DNA of 40,340 bases, taken from Bradyrhizobium sp. Lineage in GTDB: Bacteria; Pseudomonadota; Alphaproteobacteria; Rhizobiales; Xanthobacteraceae. The stretch spans positions 1 through 40,340 of the forward strand of contig NZ_DAHUXJ010000129.1 of assembly GCF_027307225.1 (NCBI RefSeq), read 5' to 3'. The notes under the pieces were generated by a model that did not search any database, had not been told where the DNA came from, and was given only the letters and a program-made list of their open reading frames with translations. Both the position numbers and the translations under genes were made by a program. Positions 17,099 through 25,412 of this stretch are shown here, piece by piece. Positions within the stretch are counted from its first letter, which is position 1, and every line of letters starts with the position of its first letter.

Positions 17099-18192
17099 CT
17101 GACCGGCCAATCCTCGGCGGTGATGGTGGCCGCGTCGGCGCCGACGATTTCCGAAAGCGAGTCGCGCCCGGTGCGGAGCAGCGTCGAGGAAAGATCGCGC
17201 TTGATGTCCTCGACCAGACCAAGCCCCTTGTAGACAAGCGACGAGTAAAGCTGGATCAGGCTCGCGCCGGCGCGAATCTTGGCCAGCGCGCCGCCGCCGG
17301 AATCGATGCCGCCGACACCTACAAGCGGAAAAGCGCCCTCTGCCCGCACATAGGTCTCCGCGACCATCCGCGTCGACAGGCGAAACAGCGGCCGGCCCGA
17401 TAGTCCGCCCGTCTCCCTGGCGCGGTTCTGCTCGCGCAGGGTCGAGGGCCGTCCGACCGTCGTGTTGGCGACGATCATGCCGTCGGCACGGCGCGAGCGT
17501 GCGATGTGAACCACGTCGTCGAGTTCGGCAAGGCCGAGGTCGGGCGCGACTTTCAGCAGCACCGGCGAATCCCCGGCGTTCTTTCGCACCCGCTCGCGCG
17601 CGTCGATCACCCGGGCCAGCAGATCGTCCAGCGCGCTCGCCTGCTGCAGGTTGCGCAAGCCCGGCGTGTTGGGCGAGGACACGTTGACGGTGAAATAGCT
17701 CGCGACCGGTGCAAAGGCCTCGATCAGCCTCACATAGTCGTCGTTGCGGTCGGCCGAATCCTTGTTGGCGCCGATATTGACGCCGACAATGCCGCCGAGA
17801 TGAGCGCGCGCCGCCAGCCGCCGCAATACCGTGTCCGCACCATCGCTATTGAAGCCGAAACGATTGATCACGCCTTCGTCGCGCTCGAGCCTGAAAATCC
17901 GCGGCCGCGGATTGCCTGCCTGCGGCCTCAGTGTCACCGTTCCGACCTCGACGAAGCCGAAGCCGAGACGCAGCAGCGCATCCGGCACTTCGCCGTTCTT
18001 GTCGAAACCCGCCGCCATGCCGATCGGATTGGGAAAATTCAAACCGAAGGCCCGCACCGCCAGTTTTTCAACGTCGGCGCGCGGCCGGGTCGGCGGCAGC
18101 AGTTTGAGACCCTGCACGGCGAGGCGATGCGCATCCTCGGGATCGAGCCAGCGCAAGAGCGGCAATGACACCGCGTCAAAGGCGCGGATCAC
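17095..18192 (-). CDS. pyrD: Dihydroorotate dehydrogenase (quinone), class 2
   Basis: 365 residues. It oxidises dihydroorotate to orotate in pyrimidine synthesis, passing electrons to quinone at the inner membrane. The N-terminal helices that mark class 2 are present (IRAFDAVSLPLLRWLDPEDAHRLA, in part). FMN-barrel motifs include GMAAGFDKNGE, GFVEVGTVT, NRFGFNSDG, NVSSPNTPGLR and GVGGIDSG. The catalytic base of class 2 enzymes is the serine in NVSSPNT. The start is GTG at 18192, overlapping the DUF952 stop (GTGA); longer frames add a non-homologous tail. Confidence 0.93.
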   Translation of the reverse strand: MIRAFDAVSLPLLRWLDPEDAHRLAVQGLKLLPPTRPRADVEKLAVRAFGLNFPNPIGMAAGFDKNGEVPDALLRLGFGFVEVGTVTLRPQAGNPRPRIFRLERDEGVINRFGFNSDGADTVLRRLAARAHLGGIVGVNIGANKDSADRNDDYVRLIEAFAPVASYFTVNVSSPNTPGLRNLQQASALDDLLARVIDARERVRKNAGDSPVLLKVAPDLGLAELDDVVHIARSRRADGMIVANTTVGRPSTLREQNRARETGGLSGRPLFRLSTRMVAETYVRAEGAFPLVGVGGIDSGGGALAKIRAGASLIQLYSSLVYKGLGLVEDIKRDLSSTLLRTGRDSLSEIVGADAATITAEDWPVS

Positions 18193-18533
18193 GGCTCGAG
18201 CTCCGGGATATCGTGGAACCCATCGGACCGCATATGCATCGACTGGACCGCGGTGACCGCGGCGAGATCGAGCTCGGCATACAGATGGGGAAACAGATCG
18301 TCGTTGCGCGAGCGTTCCCACTTCAACGCATCGCCGAGCGCGTCGGCCTCGACCGCGATCAGGAACAGGCCGGCCTGGCCGGAGAAATGCTTTCGGGCAG
18401 TCTCTTCCACCTGCGACGCGGTCGAGAAATGGATAAAGCCGTCACTGAGGTCGACGGGGCTGCCCTTGAACACGCCCTGCCGCTCCGCTTCGCGCCAGGC
18501 CGAAGCCGGGCAGATCTTGTAGATCTTGCGCAC
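18189..18533 (-). CDS. DUF952 family protein
   Basis: 114 residues. The sequence MRKIYKI, then LSDGFIHFSTASQV and later SRNDDLFPHLYAEL, is characteristic of DUF952, a small globular family of unknown activity. The GTG start at 18533 gives the typical N-terminus. Its stop overlaps the pyrD start by four bases, so it is co-translated with pyrD. This pairing is common in Rhizobiales as far as I recall, but no function follows from it. Confidence 0.87.
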   Translation of the reverse strand: MRKIYKICPASAWREAERQGVFKGSPVDLSDGFIHFSTASQVEETARKHFSGQAGLFLIAVEADALGDALKWERSRNDDLFPHLYAELDLAAVTAVQSMHMRSDGFHDIPELEP

Positions 18534-18593
18534 GAAGGTCTCTGATCCCCTTGGCTCACCGCGTTCAGCCGCAATGCCCCGATTTCGCAGGGA

Positions 18594-18761
18594 CTAGCGC
18601 CCACTTTCCGAAGTTCGTGCTACATCTCAGCACGCACCTTTCACGAACTTCGGAAAGTCATGGGCGCTAGCAAGCCTACGAACCTAGTGCCGCTTCACTA
18701 TTTGACGTTCCTGATCGAATTTGCCGCTTGCGGTGCAGGAACGTCAAATAGGCGGCACTAG
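18594..18761. repeat. Composite paired-palindrome repeat, unit 3
   Basis: The X palindrome (18594-18670) has arms CTAGCGCCCACTTTCCGAAG then TTCGTG, with three extra bases (TGA) on its right arm. After a 13-bp spacer, the Y palindrome (18684-18761) has arms CTAGTGCCGC then CTATTTGACGTTCCT, with four extra bases on its left arm. The X loop contains CTCAGC-N3-CAC and the Y loop TTTGCCGCTTGCGG, as in unit 2. The unit lies between the DUF952 start and the aldolase-type gene stop. Confidence 0.9.
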
Positions 18762-18808
18762 GTCAAATATCAAGCCGGTCCGCCGCGTGGTCCCGCCAGA
18801 CAATCGCC

Positions 18809-19591
18809 TTATGTTGCGTAGTCCGGCTCCTTGCGGTCGAGGATGCGCCTGAGCGCCGCAAAATGCCGCTGGGCCGGAGACAGGCCGGTGTAAAACGAAT
18901 TACCGCGCATCTCCTGCCGGGTCTTGTTGACCACGCCTTCCGGGAGCTTTTTCAACGGCTGCCCGGTCCACATCGCATAGATCTGCACCTGGGCCGCGCG
19001 CTCGATGTAATAGAGCCTGTCATAGGCGTCAGCGACGGTCTCGCCGACCGTCGAGATGCCGTGGTTGGCCATGAACAGGATGGTCTTGTCGCCAATGACC
19101 TTGGCAAGCCGCTCGCCTTCGGCCGGCTCGAAGGCAGGCCCGGTATATTCGTCGTCATAGGCAATCTTGCCGGATATGCCGACTTCGGTCTGGCCGATTT
19201 CCTTGATGCGCGGGTCTTCCAGCCGCGTCAGCGCGCTCGCAAACGGCATGTGGGTGTGAAACACCGCCTTGGCCTGCGGCAGCGCCTTATGGATCGGCGC
19301 ATGGATGCAATAGCAGGAACGCTCGACATCGCCCTCGCCGCGCTTGACCTCGCCGTCGTCGATGCCGACTTCCATGAAGCAGGAAGCGTTGACCTCCGAC
19401 CAGTGCGTGCCGAACGGAATCTGGTAATAGCGGTCGCTACGGCCTGGCACCACATAGGTCAGGTGGTTGAAAATGCCTTCATTGAAGCCGTGCATGAAGG
19501 CGAGCCGATGCGCTGCCGCGAGATCGACCCGCGCCTGCCATTGCTCGGCGCTGGTGTCCGAAACTGCTTCCGGCGAAACCCTGTACTGCAT
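18809..19591 (-). CDS. Class II aldolase/adducin family protein
   Basis: 260 residues with zinc-binding histidines in HTHMPFAS and in FMANHGIST, the hallmark of class II aldolase/adducin domains. An N-terminal LAAAHRLAFMHGFNEGIFNHLT segment forms the phosphate or substrate loop, although here the usual SGN-type motif is replaced. Proteins like this often act on small hydroxy-acids rather than sugar phosphates. The ATG at 19591 is chosen because GGAGG lies five to six bases upstream; the frame is open to 19750, with another ATG at 19663. The stop lies 47 bp beyond the unit 3 repeat. Confidence 0.85.
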   Translation of the reverse strand: MQYRVSPEAVSDTSAEQWQARVDLAAAHRLAFMHGFNEGIFNHLTYVVPGRSDRYYQIPFGTHWSEVNASCFMEVGIDDGEVKRGEGDVERSCYCIHAPIHKALPQAKAVFHTHMPFASALTRLEDPRIKEIGQTEVGISGKIAYDDEYTGPAFEPAEGERLAKVIGDKTILFMANHGISTVGETVADAYDRLYYIERAAQVQIYAMWTGQPLKKLPEGVVNKTRQEMRGNSFYTGLSPAQRHFAALRRILDRKEPDYAT

Positions 19592-19797
19592 GGCGTCCTC
19601 CGCTTGATTGGCTGTCTCCTCCCGGTCCTGATCGCCGGAAGCGAGCTGATTTTCGGCACCCATCGTAGTCCACTTCGACGGCGACATCAGTTGAAATTGC
19701 GCAGACCGGCCATCCCGCTTTGCATTTTGTTGCTTGAATGCGCGTGGCACGGCACCAATTCAGCGATTAGTTTGAAGCGAACTTGAGCGAGACCGAC

Positions 19798-20727
19798 ATG
19801 CCGCCAGCAACTGCCAATTCCGAACGCCAACGCATTGCCGTCATTGGGCTCGGCAGCATCGGCGGCGTGGTTGCCGGCTTGCTTGGCGCGGCGAAGCAGC
19901 ATGATATCGTCGCGTGCGTCAGGCGCCCGATCGAGCGAATGACCGTCGAACGGACGGAGGGCGCCACCGAGTCTCCTATTCCCACGCTGACCGATCCATC
20001 CCAGGCGCAACCGCAGGACTGGGTGCTCCTCTGCACCAAGGTACAGGACACGGCATCGAGCGGGCCATGGCTGCAACGGCTGTGCGGCCCGAAGACGCGG
20101 GTTGCAGCGCTGCAAAACGGCATCGCCCATGCCGAAAACCTTGCGCCGTTCGTCGGCGGCGCGGTCGTGATCCCGGCCATCGTCTACTACAACGGCGAAA
20201 GACTAGCGCCGGACCGGGTTCGCTACCGCCGCGGCGGCGAACATGACTTCGCCGTTGCGGACGGCGCGGACGGACAGGCGTTCGCAGCTCTGTTCGAAGG
20301 CACGCGGCTACGGACCCTCTTGAGCCGTGACTTCAAGACGCTGGCGTGGCGGAAGCTCTTGGTCAATGCGGTTGGCAATCCCGTCTCCGCGCTCACGCTG
20401 CGGCGGAACGCGGTGTTTCTGCGCGACGACGTTGCCGCGCTTTGCCTGGCGCTGCTGGAAGAGGCCGTTAATGTCGGACGCGCCGATGGCGCGCAGCTTG
20501 CGGCCAATGAGGCCGCACAGACGATGGCGAGGCTCACAGCCATCCCGCCCGATGCCGGTTCCTCGATGTATTTCGATCGCCTTGCGGGCCGCCCGCTCGA
20601 GATCGACGCGTTGACCGGCGCCGTGGTGGAGATAGCGGAACGGCATCGCGTGCCGACGCCGCTTTTGCGCATGCTGCTGACGCTTGCGCGCGCAGCGAGC
20701 GCTTCGTCCGCGCCGAATGGCGGTTAG
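19798..20727 (+). CDS. Ketopantoate reductase-like (ApbA/PanE family) oxidoreductase
   Basis: 309 residues. It has the N-terminal NADP-binding loop IGLGSIGG, the LLCTKVQDT segment, ALQNGIAHAE, and the C-terminal helical domain with the family lysine in FKTLAWRKLLVNAVGNP. It would reduce 2-dehydropantoate or a related 2-oxo acid; paralogues of this family are numerous, so pantothenate synthesis is not certain. ATG 19798 is taken; a TTG at 19783 is possible. The last codons overlap the stop of the convergent lysyl-tRNA synthetase gene. Confidence 0.87.
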   Translation: MPPATANSERQRIAVIGLGSIGGVVAGLLGAAKQHDIVACVRRPIERMTVERTEGATESPIPTLTDPSQAQPQDWVLLCTKVQDTASSGPWLQRLCGPKTRVAALQNGIAHAENLAPFVGGAVVIPAIVYYNGERLAPDRVRYRRGGEHDFAVADGADGQAFAALFEGTRLRTLLSRDFKTLAWRKLLVNAVGNPVSALTLRRNAVFLRDDVAALCLALLEEAVNVGRADGAQLAANEAAQTMARLTAIPPDAGSSMYFDRLAGRPLEIDALTGAVVEIAERHRVPTPLLRMLLTLARAASASSAPNGG

Positions 20728-22364
20728 GCCGACCGCGCCAGCGCTCCGTCGATCATCGCGACCGCATTGGAGAGGCCGTAGACCGCGACGAACGAACCGA
20801 AGCGCGGGCCTTTCTCCTGCCCGAGCAGCACCTGGTAGAGCATGTTGAACCAGTCGAGCGAGACGCCCGGCCTGCCGTCCTTGCCCTTTTTTATCGCGTC
20901 GAGGAACGGCTCGCGCCGCCCGATCTCGTAGACCACGTTCTGGATGTCTTCCGCCGTCGATTCGGCAGGCATGTTGGCCAGCGCATCGCGCAGGTCCTGC
21001 AAGGCGGCGCGTTCGGCTTGCGTCGGCTCGCGGAATTTTTTGGTCGGTGCCACGAAGTCGCGATAGTAGTTGATGGCGTAGCCGACCATCGCATCCAGTT
21101 TGGGATGCGTTTCCGGTGTCACGCCCGAACGATAGCGCCCGATGAATCCCCACAAGGTCGAAGCGTTCTCCGCATTCGACGACGACACCAGCGTCAGCAA
21201 AAGCTGGAACGTGACCGGCATATCGGCCTTCGGCGGATGGCCGGCGTGGATATGCCAGACCGGATTGCCGAGCTGCTGCCGCGCGTCCTGACGCGGAAAG
21301 CCTTCCAGGAACTGCTGATAGTCGTCGACATTGCGCGGGATCACGTCGAAATAGAGCCGCTTGGCCGCCTTCGGCTCGCGGTACATGAACAGCGACAGCG
21401 ATTCCGGCGAGGCGTAACGCAGCCATTCGTCGATCGTGAGCCCATTGCCCTTCGACTTCGATATCTTCTGGCCCTTCTCGTCCAGGAAGAGCTCGTAGTT
21501 GAAGCCTTCCGGCGGCGTGCCGTCCAGCGCCGAACAGATCTTTCCGGAGAGCTTCACGGAGTCGATCAGGTCCTTGCCGGCCATTTCGTAATCGACGCCA
21601 AGCGCCGCCCAGCGCATCGCCCAATCAGGCTTCCACTGCAATTTGCAGTGTCCGCCGGTGACAGGAAGCGTGACGCGCTCTTTCGTTTCCGGGTCGTCAT
21701 AGGAGATCGTGCCGGCCTTGATGTCATGCGCCGTGATCGGCACATAGAGCACCGTGCCGGTGCGCGGACAGATCGGCAGGAACGGCGAATAGCTGGCCGC
21801 GCGCTCTTCGCGGAGTGACGGCAGCATGATCGCCATCACCTTCTCGATCCGCTCCAGCATCTTGAGCAGCGTCGCGTCGAATTTTCCGCTACCGTAGTAA
21901 TCGGTCGAAGAAGCGAATTCGTAGTCGAAGCCGAAAGTGTCGAGGAAGGCCCGCAGCCGCGCATTGTTGTGCGCGCCGAAACTCGGATGCGTGCCGAAGG
22001 GATCCGGCACCTTGGTCAGCGGCTTGCCGAGATACTCTGAAAGCATCTCCTTGTTCGGCACATTGTCCGGCACCTTGCGGAGGCCGTCCATGTCGTCGGA
22101 GAAGGCAAGCAGGCGGGTCTTGATCCTGTCCTCGGTCAGCACGCGAAAAGCGTGGCGCACCATGGTGGTGCGCGCGACTTCGCCGAAGGTGCCGATGTGC
22201 GGCAGGCCCGACGGACCGTAGCCGGTCTCGAACAGCACCTCGTCCTTCGGTGTCCTTTTCAGCCGCGCCACGATCGCTTTCGCCTGCTCGAAAGGCCAGG
22301 CGTTGGATTGTTCGGCGACCGCACGCAGGTCGCCGGGGCTGGCTGAAAGTTCGGTCACGGACAT
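20724..22364 (-). CDS. lysK: Lysyl-tRNA synthetase, class I
   Basis: 546 residues. Class I signatures are clear: PHIGTFGE (HIGH motif, residues 55-62) and KISKSKGN (KMSKS motif, 300-307) around a Rossmann domain, with a helical anticodon-binding region at the C-terminus. Class I LysRS is typical of archaea and a set of alphaproteobacteria and is unrelated to the class II enzyme of most bacteria. ATG start at 22364, with no strong ribosome site. A REP-like hairpin lies just upstream (22406-22506). Confidence 0.95.
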   Translation of the reverse strand: MSVTELSASPGDLRAVAEQSNAWPFEQAKAIVARLKRTPKDEVLFETGYGPSGLPHIGTFGEVARTTMVRHAFRVLTEDRIKTRLLAFSDDMDGLRKVPDNVPNKEMLSEYLGKPLTKVPDPFGTHPSFGAHNNARLRAFLDTFGFDYEFASSTDYYGSGKFDATLLKMLERIEKVMAIMLPSLREERAASYSPFLPICPRTGTVLYVPITAHDIKAGTISYDDPETKERVTLPVTGGHCKLQWKPDWAMRWAALGVDYEMAGKDLIDSVKLSGKICSALDGTPPEGFNYELFLDEKGQKISKSKGNGLTIDEWLRYASPESLSLFMYREPKAAKRLYFDVIPRNVDDYQQFLEGFPRQDARQQLGNPVWHIHAGHPPKADMPVTFQLLLTLVSSSNAENASTLWGFIGRYRSGVTPETHPKLDAMVGYAINYYRDFVAPTKKFREPTQAERAALQDLRDALANMPAESTAEDIQNVVYEIGRREPFLDAIKKGKDGRPGVSLDWFNMLYQVLLGQEKGPRFGSFVAVYGLSNAVAMIDGALARSA

Positions 22365-22405
22365 TTTTAGGAAGGTTCTCCGAAGGTGAAGTGGCCACTA
22401 TAGCC

Positions 22406-22506
22406 GTCATTCCGGGGCGATGCGCAGCATCGAACTTTGGTGTGCAGTTGCACACCAGAGAATCTCGAGATTCCGGGTCTGGTCCTTCGGACCATCCCGG
22501 AATGAC
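22406..22506. repeat. REP-like imperfect palindrome (GTCATTCCGGGG family)
   Basis: The outer ends GTCATTCCGGG and CCCGGAATGAC are inverted. Inner hairpins include TGCGCAGCA, GGTGTGCAG/TTGCACACC and GGTCCTTCGGACC. A shorter sibling lies at 27534-27611 with the same ends and the same inner AATCTCGAGATT and CCTTCGGACC pieces. It separates two co-directional genes and may trim or stabilise the mRNA end. Confidence 0.85.
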
Positions 22507-22518
22507 GAAGTCAAATGC

Positions 22519-23493
22519 CTAGAACGGGCTGACCGAAAAATAGCGCAGCCACAGGTCGGTATACCGGCCTTTTTCCCAAAGCCGGAACAGCGCGTAGTTG
22601 ATAGCCTGCCGCAACAGGTCATTGCCCTTGCGCACGGCGATCCCGACGCCTTCGCCGAAATAGCGGCTCTCGACAAAGGGGCCGCCCGCAAACGCGCAGC
22701 AGTCGCCCGAATCCGTGCCGGCGATCCAGAACGCAAGCGAGATCGCGTCGCCGAAAACGAAGTCCACCTCACCGCGCCGCAACGCCGCGCGCGCCGCCTC
22801 GTCGTTCGGATAGCTGTGCAATTCCGCATCCGTGAACATCGCCTTCAGATAGGCCTCATGCGAGGTGCCCGCGACGACGCCGACCTTGCGGCCCTCGAGA
22901 AATTCGGGGCGCACTTCGCGCATCACCGAATCCTTCCGCGACACGAAGCGCGCCGGTGCGCGGTAATAAGGATCGCTGAAGTCGAGCCGCGTGCGCAGTT
23001 GCGGCGTCACGGCGAGCGACGCGATGATGGCGTCGCCCTTATTGCTCGTGAGCGCATCGACCAGCGTCTCGAAACGCCGCATCTGAATGGTGCAGGTGAC
23101 CTTGATCTCGTCGCAGATCATCCGCGCCAGGTCGACGTTGAAGCCCGCGGGGTTGCCGTCCGGGCCGGTGAAATCGAAGGGCGGATAGTCGGTCTCGGTC
23201 AGGAACCGGATGACGGTCAGGCGCGACAGATCCGGCCGGTCCGGCCGCCGCCGCGGGTCCCAGAAGCCCGGCACTGCCTGGGGGCCGGGTTCGGCCACCG
23301 GCTTCGGAGCGGATTTACTCGAAATGGCCGGAGCTGGCGTCGGGGCCGGCGTCTTTTCGCCCTCCGCCCGGGCGGTGCCGCCCGCGAGCGTCAGGGCAAG
23401 TGCGACGGCTAAGGCAAACCGGGAAGCTTTCGGCGTCGCCTGCGCCACTCCCGGCCTCCTCATTCCACCAAAACTCGTCCGGTTGGCCTGCAT
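22519..23493 (-). CDS. Periplasmic solute-binding protein (SBP_bac_3, amino-acid type)
   Basis: 324 residues. The N-terminal signal sequence (hydrophobic FALAVALALTLAGGTARAE) and a Pro/Ala linker are followed by a family 3 solute-binding fold: TETDYPPFDF, GFNVDLARMI, RRFETLVDAL, DFSDPYY, GRKVGVVAGTSHE and VDFVFGDAI. It should bind a polar amino acid or similar ligand. No ABC permease or ATPase lies next to it, so it is an orphan binding protein or acts in signalling. A CC pair in GDCCAF is unusual. The start is uncertain between 23493 and 23463. Confidence 0.87.
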   Translation of the reverse strand: MQANRTSFGGMRRPGVAQATPKASRFALAVALALTLAGGTARAEGEKTPAPTPAPAISSKSAPKPVAEPGPQAVPGFWDPRRRPDRPDLSRLTVIRFLTETDYPPFDFTGPDGNPAGFNVDLARMICDEIKVTCTIQMRRFETLVDALTSNKGDAIIASLAVTPQLRTRLDFSDPYYRAPARFVSRKDSVMREVRPEFLEGRKVGVVAGTSHEAYLKAMFTDAELHSYPNDEAARAALRRGEVDFVFGDAISLAFWIAGTDSGDCCAFAGGPFVESRYFGEGVGIAVRKGNDLLRQAINYALFRLWEKGRYTDLWLRYFSVSPF

Positions 23494-23576
23494 CGCTCGC
23501 CGATTTTCTCGAAAATCGGGGGCCTTATAAACCGAACTAACCACGAAGGCGAACAGCGTTTTGGCGCTCTTTGTCC

Positions 23577-24170
23577 TTAGAGATAACGCTTGAGGTCGGA
23601 AGCTGCTTCGTCGGGCTTCCGATTGATGTTGAACGGGGCGACGAACTTGCCATCGCGGTCCATCAGATAGATCAGCGCGGTGTGGTCCATGGTGTAGTCA
23701 CCGTCCTTCAACGGAACTTTCTTGGCATAGACGCGGTATTCGGAAAGAACCTTGGCGACCTCCTGCGGCGTGCCGGTGAGGCCCCTCAGGCGCGGATCGA
23801 AACTCGACAAATACTCCTTCATCGCAGCCTGGGTGTCGCGCTCGGGATCGACCGAGATGTAGTAGGCGTTGACCCGGTCGCCGTCCTTGCCCATCGCCTT
23901 CAATACTTCGGACATCTCGAACAGGGTCGTCGGGCAGACGTCGGGACAATGAGTGAAGCCGAAGAAGACCAGGGTCGGGTGGCCCTGCATGGATTTTTCG
24001 GTGACGGTCTGACCGGTCTGGTCGGTGAGCTGGAACGGGCCGCCGATCGCGGCCGGCGACGTGGCATGGCGAAGGCCGCCCATCACCCACAGCATCAGCA
24101 CCAACCCGACGACGAGGCTTCCAGCAAACGCTCCAATGACGACCAGCGGGCGGGCGGTCCGATCCATCAT
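23577..24170 (-). CDS. SCO1/SenC family copper-chaperone protein
   Basis: 197 residues. An N-terminal membrane anchor (about 8-33) is followed by a thioredoxin-like domain with CPDVC (C75, C79) and the distal metal histidine in DYTMDHTALIY (H163). The family delivers copper to the CuA site of cytochrome c oxidase or acts as a thiol reductase. GGAA precedes the ATG. A small membrane-protein gene lies 13 bp upstream on the same strand, so the two are likely co-transcribed. Confidence 0.93.
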   Translation of the reverse strand: MMDRTARPLVVIGAFAGSLVVGLVLMLWVMGGLRHATSPAAIGGPFQLTDQTGQTVTEKSMQGHPTLVFFGFTHCPDVCPTTLFEMSEVLKAMGKDGDRVNAYYISVDPERDTQAAMKEYLSSFDPRLRGLTGTPQEVAKVLSEYRVYAKKVPLKDGDYTMDHTALIYLMDRDGKFVAPFNINRKPDEAASDLKRYL

Positions 24171-24183
24171 CCAAATTCCTGTC

Positions 24184-24378
24184 CTAAAAACACGCGGCGA
24201 AGCCGGAGGCGATCGTCTCGAAGAAGACCGTCGCGCCGTAGCGGGCCCAAAGAATCACCGCCGCGATGAAAAGCACAGCAACAATCCCTGCTCCGCCCAC
24301 AACCAATACACGCGCCAAGCGGTTCGCGGGCCGGGGAGCCTGCGTCGTCAGCCGCGGCGTGGAAACGAGTTGCACCAT
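24184..24378 (-). CDS. Small single-span membrane protein upstream of SCO
   Basis: 64 residues with one long hydrophobic helix (about 24-45, VLVVGGAGIVAVLFIAAVIL) and a short tail WARYGATVFFETIASGFAACF. No family name comes to mind, but a similar short protein ahead of SCO is what I recall in Bradyrhizobium. The 13-bp gap to the SCO gene supports a shared transcript and perhaps a role in oxidase assembly. No ribosome site is evident. Confidence 0.6.
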   Translation of the reverse strand: MVQLVSTPRLTTQAPRPANRLARVLVVGGAGIVAVLFIAAVILWARYGATVFFETIASGFAACF

Positions 24379-24509
24379 TTTTGACTTGATCTACCTGTCC
24401 GGAAAGCCCGAAGGCCGCATGCGGCCATCCAGGCGCTCACAATGTCCAGATAAAGGCTGGCCGCGGCCCCGGCAAGCGCCAGGACTGCGGCCCCAAATCA
24501 CGTGATGCT

Positions 24510-24640
24510 GATCCAGAGCGTTTTCGAGCGAAGCATGCCCTCGGACTTGATCCGGGGGTGGGTACCGGTTCGCGTGAAGAAAACGCGTCAAAACAAGAAA
24601 TTTAGAACCCGGTTTTGATTCAATCAAAACCAGGCCCTAA
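24510..24640. repeat. Interspersed intergenic repeat with perfect palindrome
   Basis: This contains GTTCGCGTGAAGAAAACGCG and, at 24611-24631, the perfect palindrome GGTTTTGATT-c-AATCAAAACC. I remember this combination as a frequent Bradyrhizobium intergenic repeat. A second hairpin (CCTCGGACTTGATCCGGGGG type) interrupts the left half, suggesting one repeat inserted in another. Confidence 0.55.
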
Positions 24641-24660
24641 GCTCGGGAATATAAGAACGG

Positions 24661-25119
24661 CTAATGCTGCGTCGAAGCCCGGGCGTCGAGGAAGCATGGG
24701 TGGTACATGCTCGTCAGCTCCTTGCCACGCAGGTAGATCATGTGCGGGGTGAGGCCGCCGCGCTGGTTGATCCACTTTTTCACCGGCGCCGGATACATCG
24801 CATAGAGCATGTGGGTGGCTTCAGGATTGGTGATGGCGTGACCGTCCTCGTCGAGATCCCAGGCGGCGTGGAAGCCGAGCGCCGCATGCGAAGTGACGCA
24901 AATCTTGTCGTGGGGAATGGCGCCGAGCACGATGGTACAGGCCGATGCGCAGAGACCGTCGATGATCACCATTTCGCCGGAGGAACGTACTTCCTGATAT
25001 TTGTCGACATAGGTGCCGATCCGGCCGCCGCGGTCTTCGCCGATACGGACCACGGCATGGCTTGACCCCATGCTCGCCAGCAAAACGACCACAGCGAGCA
25101 GCCCCATCAGCAATTTCAT
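24661..25119 (-). CDS. Secreted ClpP-fold-like protein
   Basis: 152 residues. Residues 1-22 are a signal peptide (cleavage near SSHA). The remaining part has a ClpP/crotonase-like core: MVIIDGLCASACTIVLG then CVTSHAALGFHAAW. The serine of ASAC (S59) and the histidine of GFH (H84) are 25 residues apart, as are Ser and His of the ClpP catalytic pair; no obvious third residue is seen. Two cysteines flank the serine. It resembles periplasmic COG3904-type proteins of unknown role. The 293-bp gap upstream (25120-25412) shows only a short tandem near-repeat of CCATTGACCA. Confidence 0.7.
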   Translation of the reverse strand: MKLLMGLLAVVVLLASMGSSHAVVRIGEDRGGRIGTYVDKYQEVRSSGEMVIIDGLCASACTIVLGAIPHDKICVTSHAALGFHAAWDLDEDGHAITNPEATHMLYAMYPAPVKKWINQRGGLTPHMIYLRGKELTSMYHPCFLDARASTQH

Positions 25120-25412
25120 TTATCCGGCCCCAGTTCAAAACCTTGCCGGACTGCGCGGATCCGACGGCGGCGTGTGATGCGTAGCGAGAGGGTGTTTCGA
25201 CTTGGCAAGTTTGTCCAGATGGTCGGCGCAGTTCAAACCAAATTCAGCCCGAGTGTTGCCGGGGTGCTGCACCGGTTGGGTCCGAGGCCGGAACACGACT
25301 TTCGGCTGAGTCCGATCCGCCAACAACCCATTGTCCATTGACCACTTCGGTTGGCCATTGACCATCCGGGCGACCACGGGCTTCACTCATTCCAACAAAT
25401 TGGGGAAACGCG

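Noticed and set aside
18594..18761. Paired palindromes as ordinary rho-independent terminators
   Set aside because: No T-run follows either hairpin, the loops are about 20 bases, and the same pair occurs where termination is not needed.
25135..25386. An 83-codon minus-strand frame
   Set aside because: No ribosome site, low-complexity start derived from a short tandem repeat, no recognisable motif.
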